A stretch of 64,000 bases of DNA. Source: Mesodorylaimus sp. YZB2_4. Lineage: Eukaryota; Nematoda; Enoplea; Dorylaimida; Dorylaimidae. Shown in pieces: positions 53,545 through 64,000 of this stretch (positions within the stretch are counted from its first letter, which is position 1; each line of letters begins with the position of its first letter). The position numbers were made by a program, and so were the translations under genes. The notes under the pieces were generated by a model. That model had not been told where the DNA came from and made no database searches. It saw only the letters and a program-made list of their open reading frames with translations. The stretch lies in the NCBI GenBank assembly GCA_030248295.1, contig JASANH010001213.1, forward strand, positions 930,001 through 994,000. Reading direction: 5' to 3'.

Positions 53545-54439
53545 GAACAGTTCAGGTGAAATTGATGTTCCAATCGAGTGTGTGATGGTTGTCGACTAGG
53601 TGATAAACTATTGCAACTATATCTTTGATTATTCTGTGTATGCAGGTTTTGTGATACTGTAATGTACGTGCTTATCAGCAGATTCATACTGTAACGAACC
53701 TGCTTATCAACAAAATCCAATCGTAATGCACTTGCTTTAAACAATGTCCTACTGTATTGAACCTGCGAATCAACAAACCATCCATACACAGGACTGATTT
53801 GCACTCAGCTAGGCAACTCTCTGGGACACAAAATAACTCATAGTAACTCATAGTCAGCCTTTCACCCACCCTCTTATACTCACTTTAAACTTCACACTCT
53901 GATGGACCCACTGCCTGCAGCAGTCAAAAGACACCCATAGTCTCTTTACACTCAATCAAGCGGTCTACTGCAAACAGCAAATTACACCGCCTTCAACACT
54001 GCGCACTGCGTACGCGCTTTTTTACTTTACACTGCCTATGTTTAACCATTGGCACCCTAAAAGTGACTTATGATCAGGGGTACGCTTTTACTGCTGTCCA
54101 GTATGCTTTCCGCACTGACGTTGTCCATGAAAAACGTTGTCGTGGTGGCCAAAAAAGCTACTGTGATTGTTGGTCTTACGTGAATTTCGCCAATTTTTGG
54201 AGTAGGCACTCAAATCGCAAGCACGCAGTTTGCTGTTGAGCCTGAGGCCAGCTGTAGATTTGTTAACAGCGTGTGATCGATCATATCTTATGATTAGTAA
54301 TAAGAGCCTTAGGAGGCCATAAAATTTTCGTAAAAGAGCAACAACTTCACTTCAATTGAAAACCCCAGAAGTCAGCAGCAAAATATGAGGTTATCGACAT
54401 GTAATGCATCATATGTCAAATCTGATCAGTAGCGATTTG
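53545..54439. other. Spacer between the MULE and the GPCR gene
   Basis: At 53650-53775 a loose repeat of the type AACCTGCTTATCAACAAA / ACTGTA occurs three to four times. Otherwise nothing is recognised. Confidence 0.4.
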
Positions 54440-55472
54440 TCACATGATCCACTGATGCAGTATAGCTGATGGACCAAGCGATTGTAACTGATTCTGGGGA
54501 GCTTGACTTACTTGCACCTCTCGACAAAACATCTTTTTCGCATTTTGCCTCGCCTCTTGCCAGAAAACGAATATTGTGATCGGGGTTACAAAAAAGCGAA
54601 GAAGAACCGTAGCACTGGTCACGAGGGCTGCTATGAACCCCGCCAGAAGCATGGGGATGATTGCAAAAGCTAAAAAGGCGTGACTAAAGCAAAGCAAAAT
54701 TATGACTTCCATCCCTAGCCTACTTACCAACTGGATTAATAGCCGTGCCCAGCCAAATGCAAAACGCCTGATAAGCTAATCTTTTCTGATATAAATTTAT
54801 TTTGCGCTGCGCTTCAGTTGTGTGAATGATCTTTCTCCGACTCCAGATAACATAGACGCACCAAGCGTACGCAATCGCCATCCCATAGATGATCACGTTA
54901 TTGATTACAGAGGCTGGCGTTTGTTGCGGCGCTTGACCACGGTACGCACATTCAGCTCGGAAAATGAACGCCTGATCATCAAACGTGGCCCAACAGAACC
55001 ACTGCACGTTGACGGCGATGAAAGCTATGGATATCAACCAAGTGAAGACGACAATCATGAACCAGATAATTCGTACTTTCAGTTTAGCCTCAATAACGTG
55101 CCGCAATCCAAGAGCGATAGCTCTGTTGATAGCGATCAGAAGTGTAGTGTATGTGCTGACCATGTAGGCGCACTGTTGGAGCAAACCAATAAAGAAATTG
55201 AACCCATCTCCAAGAAATTTGCGGCCCGTGAAGGAGCACGGAGCTGCGTAAAGTAGGTATGTCAGAAAAAGGGTGGTTTCTGCTGCTGATTGATTGACCA
55301 ATAAAATATGAAATGTGGATTTAGATGATTTCTTTATGCGACAGGCAGCCATTATGCCGATGATTTGTAAAAAGACACCAGTCAGCGAAATGATCGAATA
55401 TAGCGCTCCAATAGACACTCGTTCAGTCAAGCCCAAGGGGGAAGAGATTGTAGTATTATTGGCTACTTCCAT
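54440..55472 (-). CDS. Seven-transmembrane receptor (serpentine GPCR, Srx/rhodopsin-like)
   Basis: Exon 1 is 55472-54728 and exon 2 is 54669-54440, phase 1; 324 aa. The N-terminus MEVANNTTIS carries a glycosylation site. Seven hydrophobic helices can be counted. Helix 3 ends INRAIALG in place of the classical DRY. Helix 4 contains WFMIVVFTWLISIAF. Helix 7 contains FFVTPITIFVF, where NPxxY would be. Cys residues in the second outer loop and before helix 3 fit the usual disulfide. The family resembles nematode-type chemoreceptor GPCRs, and the ligand is unknown. A GTAAGT at 54509 after REVQ could be a donor for a further exon, so the last 22 residues are uncertain. Confidence 0.75.
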
Positions 55473-57292
55473 ATTCCCAGAGGGGCGCTCAACTAAAACA
55501 TAAGCTTGCCTTAGAGCTTCGTAAGCTTAGGCTAGTGCGGGTTTAAACCCCAGAAAATCAAGAGAATTTGCATATTGTCCTCATGGTCAACATTGTTTGC
55601 ATATCAAGTACGCGGATGTTTTTCATCATCAATTAGGCGTGGTCAACAAATTAGGTGAGGTCCTTTACGGTCATGAGAAACAAGATATATACTCTCAATT
55701 GCACGAATAACACAAGGGGGGGGCAGAGATTCAGATGAGAACACGTCGGCTTCTCATGTCTTATGTTTTACTTGGTCGCGTCTGTAGTCATTACGAGCCA
55801 ATAAATGTGGAAATAGGACGTGTTTCATGTCATCTATGCCCCGAGAGCTCGCACGATTTCAAAGGGATAAGACACAGGAAATAGAGTAAGGGCAATACAA
55901 TTTCATTGACATTCGACGTGCATCAGGGAATCAAAACTACCATTTAAATTTAAACACTTAAGTGTTCACCCTATCAAAGACAATTATCTGTTCAGAATAA
56001 AAAGGACAAGCCATCCGCCTGTCTCAAGCTTGTTTTGACTGGCGGGAGTCATTATGAAAACTGTTGCGGCACATGAGTGTCTGATTTTTAAATGTGGGCG
56101 AATTTAACAGGGGAGGCCAGCAAGTGCATGAATACGATCCAAGGAAGGAAATACGATCGCTTGCTATTATCTGGCTAAAGATCATATCATCGCAAAAAAA
56201 TAAAATAACAGTGCTTTATCCTGTTGCTTTATTAGGAGTTCCTGCTTTGAGTGTTTCTCGTAAAATGATGCCACTATCCAAAGAGTGGCATTTTAAATGG
56301 ATGACAGACAATGCGGTGGAGGGCCTAACAGTTGTTATTAAGAGCACATCAACAATGTTTGACGCAAATGGCCAACTTATATGACGCTCGTTGGTGAATA
56401 GATGTGAAATTTATGTTCATGATCAATAATTGAGTTTGATACAGGGACACCCTTATTGGGTTACGAAAACTGGAGACTCAGGTCTTTCGTCCAGTAAATG
56501 ACGGAGCTCTGCAATGCACCCAGTTTCTAAAAATATCCTTCGCTTGCTTGCATGAATTATGACACGGGTACGTCACATATCCTTTATCGCAAAAGTAATA
56601 CTTGAAACTGCAATCTTTGTGCTAGGTCAAATTGTAAATTGACAGCAAAAACGCAAAAAGTTTTAGAAACCGTAAAACGTAGCACAAGTTAAGTTTCCCG
56701 CCAATCTTAATTTTTGCAGGAATTGAAATTTTTGTTCAAGGGGGATTAAAGAGCAGCCCCTAAAGAGTGCGAGATTGCAGAGGTCTTAAGACATTCAGAT
56801 AGCAAAAAATGAATGACGTTTCTTGAATGTCCTGACAGAACCTTTCGTCTATTAGACCTGTTGGAAGTTGCATCGACAAAGGCGATCAAGCGATCGAAAC
56901 TGCGGCATGTCTCGTCTTCAGACATCAAAGCCTGGCTCACTGGAGTTTTTAAGAAACTCTCTTTCTCTTCAGCAGGTATTTCGGCCAGCTCCCACAGCCT
57001 GTAAAGTAAGTATTCTCTGCTCTCTCAGATGTGCAAATTCGTCTGACAAAGTTTTGCATAACACCCACAATTTTTTTACCTGTGTGGCCATAGCGGTGAG
57101 GTAGGGATTCTTCAGTTTTGTTTACTCAGGTACCCCTACGTATGTTTCTCCAGTACCTACAGACCAGGCAAAGGTTTAGAAAAATGGCTGAGATGATCTC
57201 GTCCTAAGCCCAACGCATGTCATATCATACTTTATCCATAGCCAAGCACCATACAGCGCACTCGAGAGCCAAGGAACACATATTTGACAATC

Positions 57293-57362
57293 ATTTTTTC
57301 ACCCAGGCCGTCGAACCCTCTCCCAGCGTGGGAGGCAGACGCCTTCACCGCTAGGCCAGTGA
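57293..57362 (-). other. tRNA-derived SINE-like sequence
   Basis: On the minus strand, TGGCCTAGCGGTGAAGG fits an A box and GGGTTCGACGGC fits a B box at normal spacing. The anticodon stem has a mismatch and the T stem does not pair, so it is a tRNA relic or SINE head and not a gene for a working tRNA. Confidence 0.45.
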
Positions 57363-58078
57363 CCCAATCCGCAGACTGAAGCATCAAAAATTCATGCCGG
57401 CCCGCCTAGTATCTTGTCCGCATCTATTTGGGAGAACCGTCCCAAGCCTGCCTGTCGATCGCATCCGGAACTTTGAATCCCCGCTGAAATATCATTTTCC
57501 CTCAAACGTGGTATCGAAGTTTCTCTTCATACAGGTAGCTAGAATTCACAGTTTAATCCAACAGAAGGGCCATCCATAACTGACGTTCGTACTAGGCATT
57601 TGTGGATTTCCCTACCTTCTCTCCTTAACCATCCCACCCCTTCACTCAACGAAATAATGTCTACAAGCGAAGAGCCAAAAAAGCAACGATATCACGAGTA
57701 AAGCTCCCTGTTCAGTTAAAACAGCAACAGCAAAGGGCAAAATATTAGAGACGATCACTTCGCTTATTCCTGCGCGGCTATTTCGGAAACTGACAGCAGT
57801 TGCATGCAGACAGAAGCGCAAAAGCGGACGCCCATTCTTCGCCAACCCCACCCCTCCCCTGTTCGCCTTTGTCCGAACTATTCCATCTCCACTCCTGCCT
57901 GCTCATGTCCTTTATCAATGGCCCCTAATCAATGAAAGAGACCATATCATGGCAGAAAATAGGTGGGTAGACGCAGGTTCGATGCTGGCTGGGTGAGTCG
58001 GATCGGGTGGGGGCTGAACTGAACCTTGAGTTGGGTAAGGTCGGTTCAGTGGCCACACCCAGGTCTGTTTGTCTGTAT

Positions 58079-58600
58079 ATTTATTCGGTATTATGGGTGG
58101 TGCGTAATGAATGCACCCCGGATTCTGGGTGGTGCGTAATGAATGCTCCTGTTTCTCCTATATTACATGTGTGCAAAAGCATATGCCAGTGCTGCCTACT
58201 TTAAGGCGTTTTCTTTGGGTTTGTGCACAGCCGTTTGGTGCAATGGCTCTGACAGCCGCGCACATTTTGATCGGCTGTCCAAATTGATACTCAGATCCAA
58301 ACATCCTATGACTACAGTAGGACTTTAAAAGAAATCCAATGGACGAAATGACGAAAAGGAGGTTTTTTGAAAAAAACAGCTTCGGCTGCTATGCATCTCG
58401 TAAAAAGCACCCAGCTGTAAACATAAGACATGAGAACGAGTGTGTAAAAAGCGAATTCAGAATATTTTTCTATGAAAACGCCTGATGAGCTGCCTAATGG
58501 GATTCCGTGCGGTGCGTAATTAATGCTCCTGTTTCTCCTATACAGTATAACATATGTGTGCAAAAGCATATGCCAGTGCTGCCTGCTTTAAGGCCTTCAT
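58079..58600. repeat. Direct repeat pair of about 100 bp
   Basis: 58105-58210 and 58505-58600 share GTGCGTAATTAATGCTCCTG and AAAGCATATGCCAGTGCTGC in the same order. A shorter third start (GGTGCGTAATGAATGC) lies at about 58098. They may be long-terminal-repeat-like or a local duplication, and the 300 bp between them is non-coding. Confidence 0.65.
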
Positions 58601-59538
58601 TACCTGCAGCCATGTTGCTCTAGGTGAAATCAGTAAACAGCGAACAGTTTCATGGAAATATTCAGGGGCCCTCTGTAGGCATGCAAATAAAAAAAAATTA
58701 GTTACAGGGCAAAGACTTTGAAATACTTTGTAGAAGATGCTGGCGAATACTGTAAATCACTTTAATGTCGCGGTTTTCGCGGATGGCCTGGACCGCGAAA
58801 AATTCCTTCCGCGAAATTTTTATGTAGGAAACCTGGATTTTCAGATAGAGCAAAGGTTCACTTTTTCTTTGTTTTTAACCACCTGCTCATAATATCAAGT
58901 TGAACTTCAACCCAGATCAGTTTCCATAAACGCTTAAAACCACCTTATCAAAGAATGTGGACGTGAGTCACATCATCAATACAGTGATGCACTGACGAGC
59001 ATCTTGAACAGTACTACTGACAACAGTCTGTCTCAACCACCTGACCAGGAGCCATCCAACTGGATTGGAACGGATCCACGTGGATTCTGGTGGATCCACG
59101 ATGGATTCTGATGGATTGGAAAGTCTTTGACACCTTCAGAACCCATTGAGCATGCAATGGTTTGATCCCTGCCAACCTGAGATCCACTTTTGACAGTTGC
59201 TTACGGGTTCTTTTCTTCGGATTTTCTTCCAAGTACCAGTGAGTAAAATCATTTTTGAATGCTTCGGCGCATCCGTTCACAGCTCCTTCCACATCAAATT
59301 TTTTCGACCCATCCTGGCCTTGCAGAGAGATTCAATCTTTGTTCCTTTTCCCGCGGGCTGGGGGCTTCTTAGCTGACCTCATCTTGCCATCAACTAGGGT
59401 CCATCCGGGATGGCAAGAGCGCGTGTTGATCTCTACTCCGCGATGTCAGTGGCTACCCCATGCGGGTAACTACCCAGCCAGTGCCCCATGAGGGGTCTTG
59501 TAAGACCTCGTCTCACAAGTCGATACGTTGATGTTCTT

Positions 59539-59755
59539 TACTCGATCGCACCGCACAGGAGAAGGCATGGAGGTGAGACTGACTAAGATACCAACATCAG
59601 GTTAACAGTGCAATTCACAAAACAAAAGAAGACAAGGGACACAGTCAGCATGACTTGTACCCGATATTGACATAGGCCTAGCAGGGCAAAGGTAGCATAA
59701 CGCACGCGACATGATTATCATGGCACACACAAACTAGATCTTATATAACCCCTTA
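59539..59755. repeat. Dispersed ~220-bp repeat, copy 2
   Basis: It matches 24338-24555 along its whole length in direct orientation. Confidence 0.65.
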
Positions 59756-60439
59756 CAGTCTGGGTTCGAGAGTCCCTCGCCACATAAGACCTCTCCTCGT
59801 TCATGGACACCGAATGGATAAAGAGAGAGTCACCCACCAACGTCAACCTCTCAGATTGTTTCAGCCGCAGGTATTTAATTCTCATGCCGTTATTGTTTCT
59901 CGAGTCCGTATAAGCTTTTGGCGATGCGGTAAAATTGGAAGAGGAACAGAACCCCATCCAGTTCTGCATGGCTCCTTGCAGGTACTAATATTTTAACGAT
60001 GCCTCAATTCCAAATGAAATTGCCTGGACTAACCATGTATCAAGTTTTAAGACAAACGTTTTAAATTACATTCCTTGACTCCACTATGATTTGTTTTTGT
60101 TCGACAAAAGTTGTTCGTTTTCTGTTTTTGTGTCCTCCTGCTTCATCAGTGCACGATTTGTGCTATGCAGTCGAAGTCATACAATACAATGCAATGCCAG
60201 CCAGTTTAACATAAAGTGACTTTACGCTACCTTCAGCAGAAAAGCCAAATTAGCAAGCTCCACCCAATCAAAGACGAATAGTATGCGACAGATCATGACT
60301 GCTTGTACATTTCAAACTTTGCTGCCTTACATATAAAAAAGGTAGGTATCCTTCTTGTTTCCATTTAAGCATAACTTATGTACGTCGCTACGTGAAAGCG
60401 TAAGTTGCAATAAGTAACAATAGCAGAAGCCTTGTCATT

Positions 60440-61711
60440 TTATGATGCCCTAGGGAACCAGGCGCACTCTGCGTACAGCGATGCGTAATCCTTCAATCCG
60501 CATTTGCTCTCAATAACTTCTTTCCATCGTTTGTCGATCGAACGCCGTACTGATTCGTCCAGCATCGCTCTGCCCTGGCCCACTCGACCACCATCAGAGC
60601 GGACAATGCTACTCAGAACAGGACGGTTCTCGACGTTAGCTAGCTCCGCCCAATATCGCATCATATTATCTCCATTGAACATGTGCTTATTCTTAGACAT
60701 GTACTCGAAAGAGCTGTAGTACATGACTTTTGAAAAGACAGAATCTTCTAAAGGTTTGCCCAAAACAAAAGCAGCAGTTTTCTGAACACATGCGGCCAAA
60801 TCTTGTTTCAGGTCTTCGTAGGTGATGAAGAGAATGTTGGGGTCGTGGCGATGGGGGTACCAACTGGCGATGAAGGAAGCGAAGTTTGGAAATTTCTAAA
60901 ATATTGGGAGGAAAAGTTTCATTATAAGTCCTAAGGCTTAAGTGAAATATACCAAAGGTTGCTTCTTGAGTTGGTCGAAACATGAGTACCCAAGGTCAAA
61001 AATTGAGTGGGACATAACCAGAACTATAGTATGAGTACGGCAAGCTATGACAACTTTGATGTGAAAGAGGATCATCCTTTCCCATCAGGTCATCTCTTCA
61101 ATGTCAACACATTGCACTGCCACCGGCCAAAATTTGACTCATGATGAGACGTTTTACCCAAGTTGACATGCTCGGCAGCCCTGTTCGTTACGACAGGCAG
61201 AAAATTCTTTACTCAATGCTATCGTCATGCAAACAGCCTTGTGAGCATAACCGCTTACCAAAGCACTGACGACTTCTTCGTACTCCTCAGCTGTCATGTC
61301 TCGATCGAATCCCAGAAGTCTCCACTTAAACTTAATCAACGAGAATTCGGAATCGTAGGGATCGCGGACCATGACGATTATCCGCGTTTGTCCTTGCACA
61401 ATGGGGATTGCATCGTAGAGCAGATGCGTCTTGTACAATCGCGGCGAAGCAACTTGATCCGCATTCGGATCAATATGTATGGTTCGGGCACGTGGCAGCA
61501 CAGGCTCTACATCGTAGATATCTTCGAAACTCTCGTCGCCGCCAGTACGAATCTGATGCACGATCTGCTGCATCCACGTAGTGCCACTTTTCATATGTCC
61601 AGCGATGATAACATCATCCGGACGGAGGTTTAACACTGAGTGAACAGTCTGCGAGAAATCGATGCTGTCTTTTAAAGAAAACAATTTACGAAATCTATCC
61701 ATTGGCTCCAT
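60440..61711 (-). CDS. Cytosolic-type sulfotransferase (SULT family)
   Basis: Exon 1 is 61711-61259 and exon 2 is 60895-60440, phase 0; 302 aa, the usual SULT size (about 290-300). The 5'-phosphosulfate loop is KSGTTW (residues about 43-48). The catalytic-His region reads YKTHLLYD. The 3'-phosphate site is MVRDPYDSEFSLIKFKW (Arg and Ser conserved). The C-terminal loop, usually RKGxxGDW, is GRVGQGRAML. The YEDLKQDL block at about residue 180 is present. These enzymes transfer sulfate from PAPS to hydroxyl or amine groups of small molecules such as hormones, amines or xenobiotics. The substrate is not predictable. The 363-bp intron has clean GTAAGC and TTTTAG sites. Confidence 0.88.
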
Positions 61712-63486
61712 CTGACAAAAGTTGAAGCCTCAGCGTCTTGACACCCTGAAATAAAGAGTTGTACGATGATGGTGCTAGTGAACGTGCAGCCTATGCTTAG
61801 CTACAGTAAGTCTGATGGAGCCAAATGGTTCTCAGCGTAACAACAGGTCTGTGACAGGCACCTGCCGATCGGGATGCCGGACGGAATGAGGTACTTTTGA
61901 AGAGTAGACTCTTGCCATATAAGACGCATTGGCTGTACACAACTTTCTTGATTTTTTGCTTGCATTATCTCTTATAGCGAAAGACCATTTCTTATCATGT
62001 CGTTAAATAATTATGGTAAATTCCAAATACTGGTCGCTCCTCCAAACAGAACAGGTTTCGGCAAAGCAAACAGGAAAACCCAAACGCAGGGTGGATAAAA
62101 GGAATTAGGCTTATTGTAGCTACAGTAGCAGAAAATGTGGACACTCGTACATGGATGTGGAACTGCTCAAGATAGCTGGATCTGTGCTGATTGGCTGGCT
62201 GGATGTTTTATGCTCGCGGAAACTGCATATGGTGGGTATATATGTACCTAAAGTACACAAAAACTGAGACTGAACGAATAGGAGAACTTCAAATACTGAA
62301 AAAGACGCAACCTTTTATGAGCAATAATGTAGATAGTCAACAATGCTTTGTTATGGCGCATAAAATGTGCTAGTCATAATGCTTAATGGCACTAGCAATC
62401 AAAAATAACTTTTTTGCCTTCGAAAGTGCATGTACTCGTGGGGCACGTTTCCCAGCCTCCAATGGCTTTAAGATGAACAAGACAAAGAAAAAGAGCTGCG
62501 TTATGCAAAATGTGGCACTTATGCGCAACGACCCATTTTAGCTTTAATATCCCAGACAAAAAATATGCAGGCTCGTTGGTCGGGCTCTTTTCGCCGCTTA
62601 TGTGAGAAGCTACCTTGAATAGGCGTGTTTGGGGGAGGTTGTGTATGGTTGCCTTGACTGTTGCCTAGACGGAGCAGTGTATTGGCTTGCCTTCGTCGGC
62701 CCGTCGATAACTCCTGCAGGGGAGGCAGAAACCCGTCAGGTTGATGTCTCTCGCTCCTATGACTAGGCCAGCCTGGTGTGTTTTCGAGACCACCCGCTCC
62801 CCGCGGTACCTACTCCCATGTACGGTTGTTCCGCCTGTTGCAATAGGTTCTCCCAGCAATTTAAGCCGTTTACAATCAAATTGTGTGTGGCTCCAACATG
62901 AACAAGTTGTCTTGTGTCACATGTGGCTGCTGTACAGAATATGCGAGGTCAAACTTGTATTTGAGCCAAGTTTCGAGATGGGAATGGAAGAATAAGAATG
63001 AATCAATCATAAGCAGACAACTTGTGGCCTACTCATACTGTCAGCTCAATGAACTGAAAAGAGAACAAACCGAAGGTCGTGGGGCCCAACATCCAGCACA
63101 ATAGGAAACCAAGACCATTATTCTAGCCGCCGGGAAGGCAGCTAGGTTGCCGAGCAGGATTTCATGCTTAGAATTTGGTCGCGAGTGGATACCAGCAACA
63201 AAGGCATCGATTGCTTACTGGTCTCCTTGCCTACCAATTACACAGCTCATACAAGATTGCCAATTGGAAATGATAAGGCGTGAACGAATCGATAAGGCCT
63301 GCTTTTTCGTTCGCATTCACAGCTACCTTCTTTTTGTCCCTCGGTCTCGCACGGTTCAACCCGCATTGAGTGCTGAGGGACAAGAAAGGACAGTTTTGTT
63401 AACGACCTCGAGGAGTCAGGCTACTTAGAAAACGAACCTAGGGAAGCAATAAAGGCAATCACTTTTATCACTCATCTCGATTCGCC
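61712..63486. other. Spacer between the sulfotransferase and the last open frame
   Basis: Contains copy 3 of the three-copy repeat (62621-62840). I see no gene otherwise. Confidence 0.4.
62621..62840. repeat. ~220-bp dispersed repeat family, copy 3
   Basis: It matches 40848-41030 and 35430-35660. The blocks GGTTGCCTTGACTG, AAACCCGTCAGGTTGATGTC, GACTAGG and CTCCCCGCGGTA are in the same order. Confidence 0.6.
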
Positions 63487-64000
63487 ATGGGATGCACACC
63501 GAGCAAGACTGCCAGGCCGGGCAGTGCCAGATCATGGATGGCCTCCGAAGGATGGATTATTACCGAACAAGCTAAACAGGCTGTGGCAACTCTGGCACGC
63601 ACCGGAAGTGGAAGGATTGTTGTAAGCGACAGTAGCAAGGAGAGGAACCCGACTGGCGAAGAAAGCCCGTTCGAAGCACCAGTAACCAGAGATTCGGTCG
63701 GAGTGCTGCCATCGGTCGGACTGACGGTAAGTGACTGTCATCTCATCGTTAGACCACAAAAATCCGGTATCAGGTACCACTTGGTAAGACAGGCCGCCAA
63801 CCAAATAACGAGGTCAGGCGTAGCCTTACAATTTGCCAAGAGGTATGGTCTGCATAACGGTGGGGCATGGGACCTACTTTCATCTGGCAGGTCCAAACTC
63901 GCGTTCAGGGGGGCGTCTAGTGGATTCGACAACAATCTTGATGTTGTGCTGTCCATCCTATTCCATAACTTCCACAATTCACACCTCAAAGTTTTTATTA
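63487..64000 (+). CDS. Open frame starting MGCTPSK, cut by the window end (unknown function)
   Basis: An ATG at 63487 opens 171 codons without a stop to the last base. I do not recognise the family. The start MGCTPSK fits an N-myristoylation signal (Gly2, Ser6) with Cys3 for palmitoylation, so membrane anchoring is possible. The next about 75 residues are polar and Ser/Arg-rich with no predicted membrane helix. A strong donor-like GTAAGT occurs at 63726 after VGLT, so the first exon may end there and the rest may be intron that happens to be open. The downstream exons are outside the window. Confidence 0.45.
   Translation, partial: MGCTPSKTARPGSARSWMASEGWIITEQAKQAVATLARTGSGRIVVSDSSKERNPTGEESPFEAPVTRDSVGVLPSVGLTVSDCHLIVRPQKSGIRYHLVRQAANQITRSGVALQFAKRYGLHNGGAWDLLSSGRSKLAFRGASSGFDNNLDVVLSILFHNFHNSHLKVFI

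Larger units (their letters stand above)
55473..60439. other. Long gene-poor region
   Basis: About 5 kb with no recognised gene. It contains a tRNA-like sequence (57293-57362), a direct repeat pair (58105-58210 and 58505-58600), a GC-rich foldback-like stretch CGCGGTTTTCGCGG (about 58770) and copy 2 of the ~220-bp two-copy repeat (59539-59755). The frame at 56094-56384 has no recognisable domain. Confidence 0.5.

Noticed and set aside
54822..55256. 144-residue plus-strand frame
   Set aside because: It is antisense to the receptor's first exon. The minus strand has helices and a matching second exon.
56094..56384. 96-residue frame in the gene-poor region
   Set aside because: No recognisable domain, no convincing splice partners and AT-rich composition. 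Probably chance.
57293..57362. A working tRNA gene
   Set aside because: A and B boxes are visible, but the anticodon and T stems do not pair, so a SINE or tRNA relic fits better.
61163..61633. 156-residue plus-strand frame
   Set aside because: It is antisense to sulfotransferase exon 1, which carries KSGTTW and the PAPS-binding residues.

Overview
The window is eukaryotic DNA from an invertebrate animal. Genes are split by GT-AG introns, many only about 50-70 bp long, with TTTCAG/TTTTAG-type acceptors. It holds animal-specific families (STAT, DEG/ENaC channel, C-type lectin domains, a rhodopsin-like or chemoreceptor-like GPCR, a cytosolic-type sulfotransferase) and many DNA-transposon remnants. 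The channel part reads like nematode-type degenerins (PYGDC and CGCGDP blocks), and the STAT appears to lack the usual N-terminal domain. Both fit an ecdysozoan (nematode, tardigrade or relative). I cannot name the species.

Layout. (1) 1-25092, plus strand: the 3' part of one giant gene, 50 in-window exons and about 4,656 codons. It has a half C-type lectin domain (CTLD), eight tandem multi-CTLD units, a last CTLD joined to a thrombospondin type-1 repeat, and then a DEG/ENaC extracellular core and second membrane helix. Exon lengths and phases are consistent from start to stop. (2) 26157-28551 FBXO7. (3) 29219-29812 TSR2. (4) 30493-38364 STAT. (5) 38776-46561 an ABCG half-transporter with two mutually exclusive versions of one membrane exon. 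All five are on the plus strand. (6) 46562-53544: a transposon graveyard with a non-LTR reverse transcriptase relic, a hAT-like relic, and a MULE with an intact two-exon transposase and 103-bp inverted repeats. (7) 54440-55472, minus: a seven-helix receptor. (8) 60440-61711, minus: a sulfotransferase. (9) 63487 to the end: an open frame starting MGCTPSK that leaves the window.

The genes do not form a pathway. FBXO7 (ubiquitin ligase/proteasome), TSR2 (ribosome assembly) and STAT (signalling) are unrelated neighbours. Introns and spacers carry several repeat families present more than once: GACCC-rich inverted-repeat elements, a TA-flanked Tc1/pogo-like MITE, a three-copy ~220-bp repeat, a two-copy ~220-bp repeat and a hAT-related repeat.

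The strongest candidate for something undescribed is the CTLD array-TSP1-DEG/ENaC fusion, whose pore helix also lacks the usual G/S-x-S filter. Next is the pair of mutually exclusive exons in the ABCG gene. All exon boundaries were placed by eye from splice signals and reading phase, with no transcript data.
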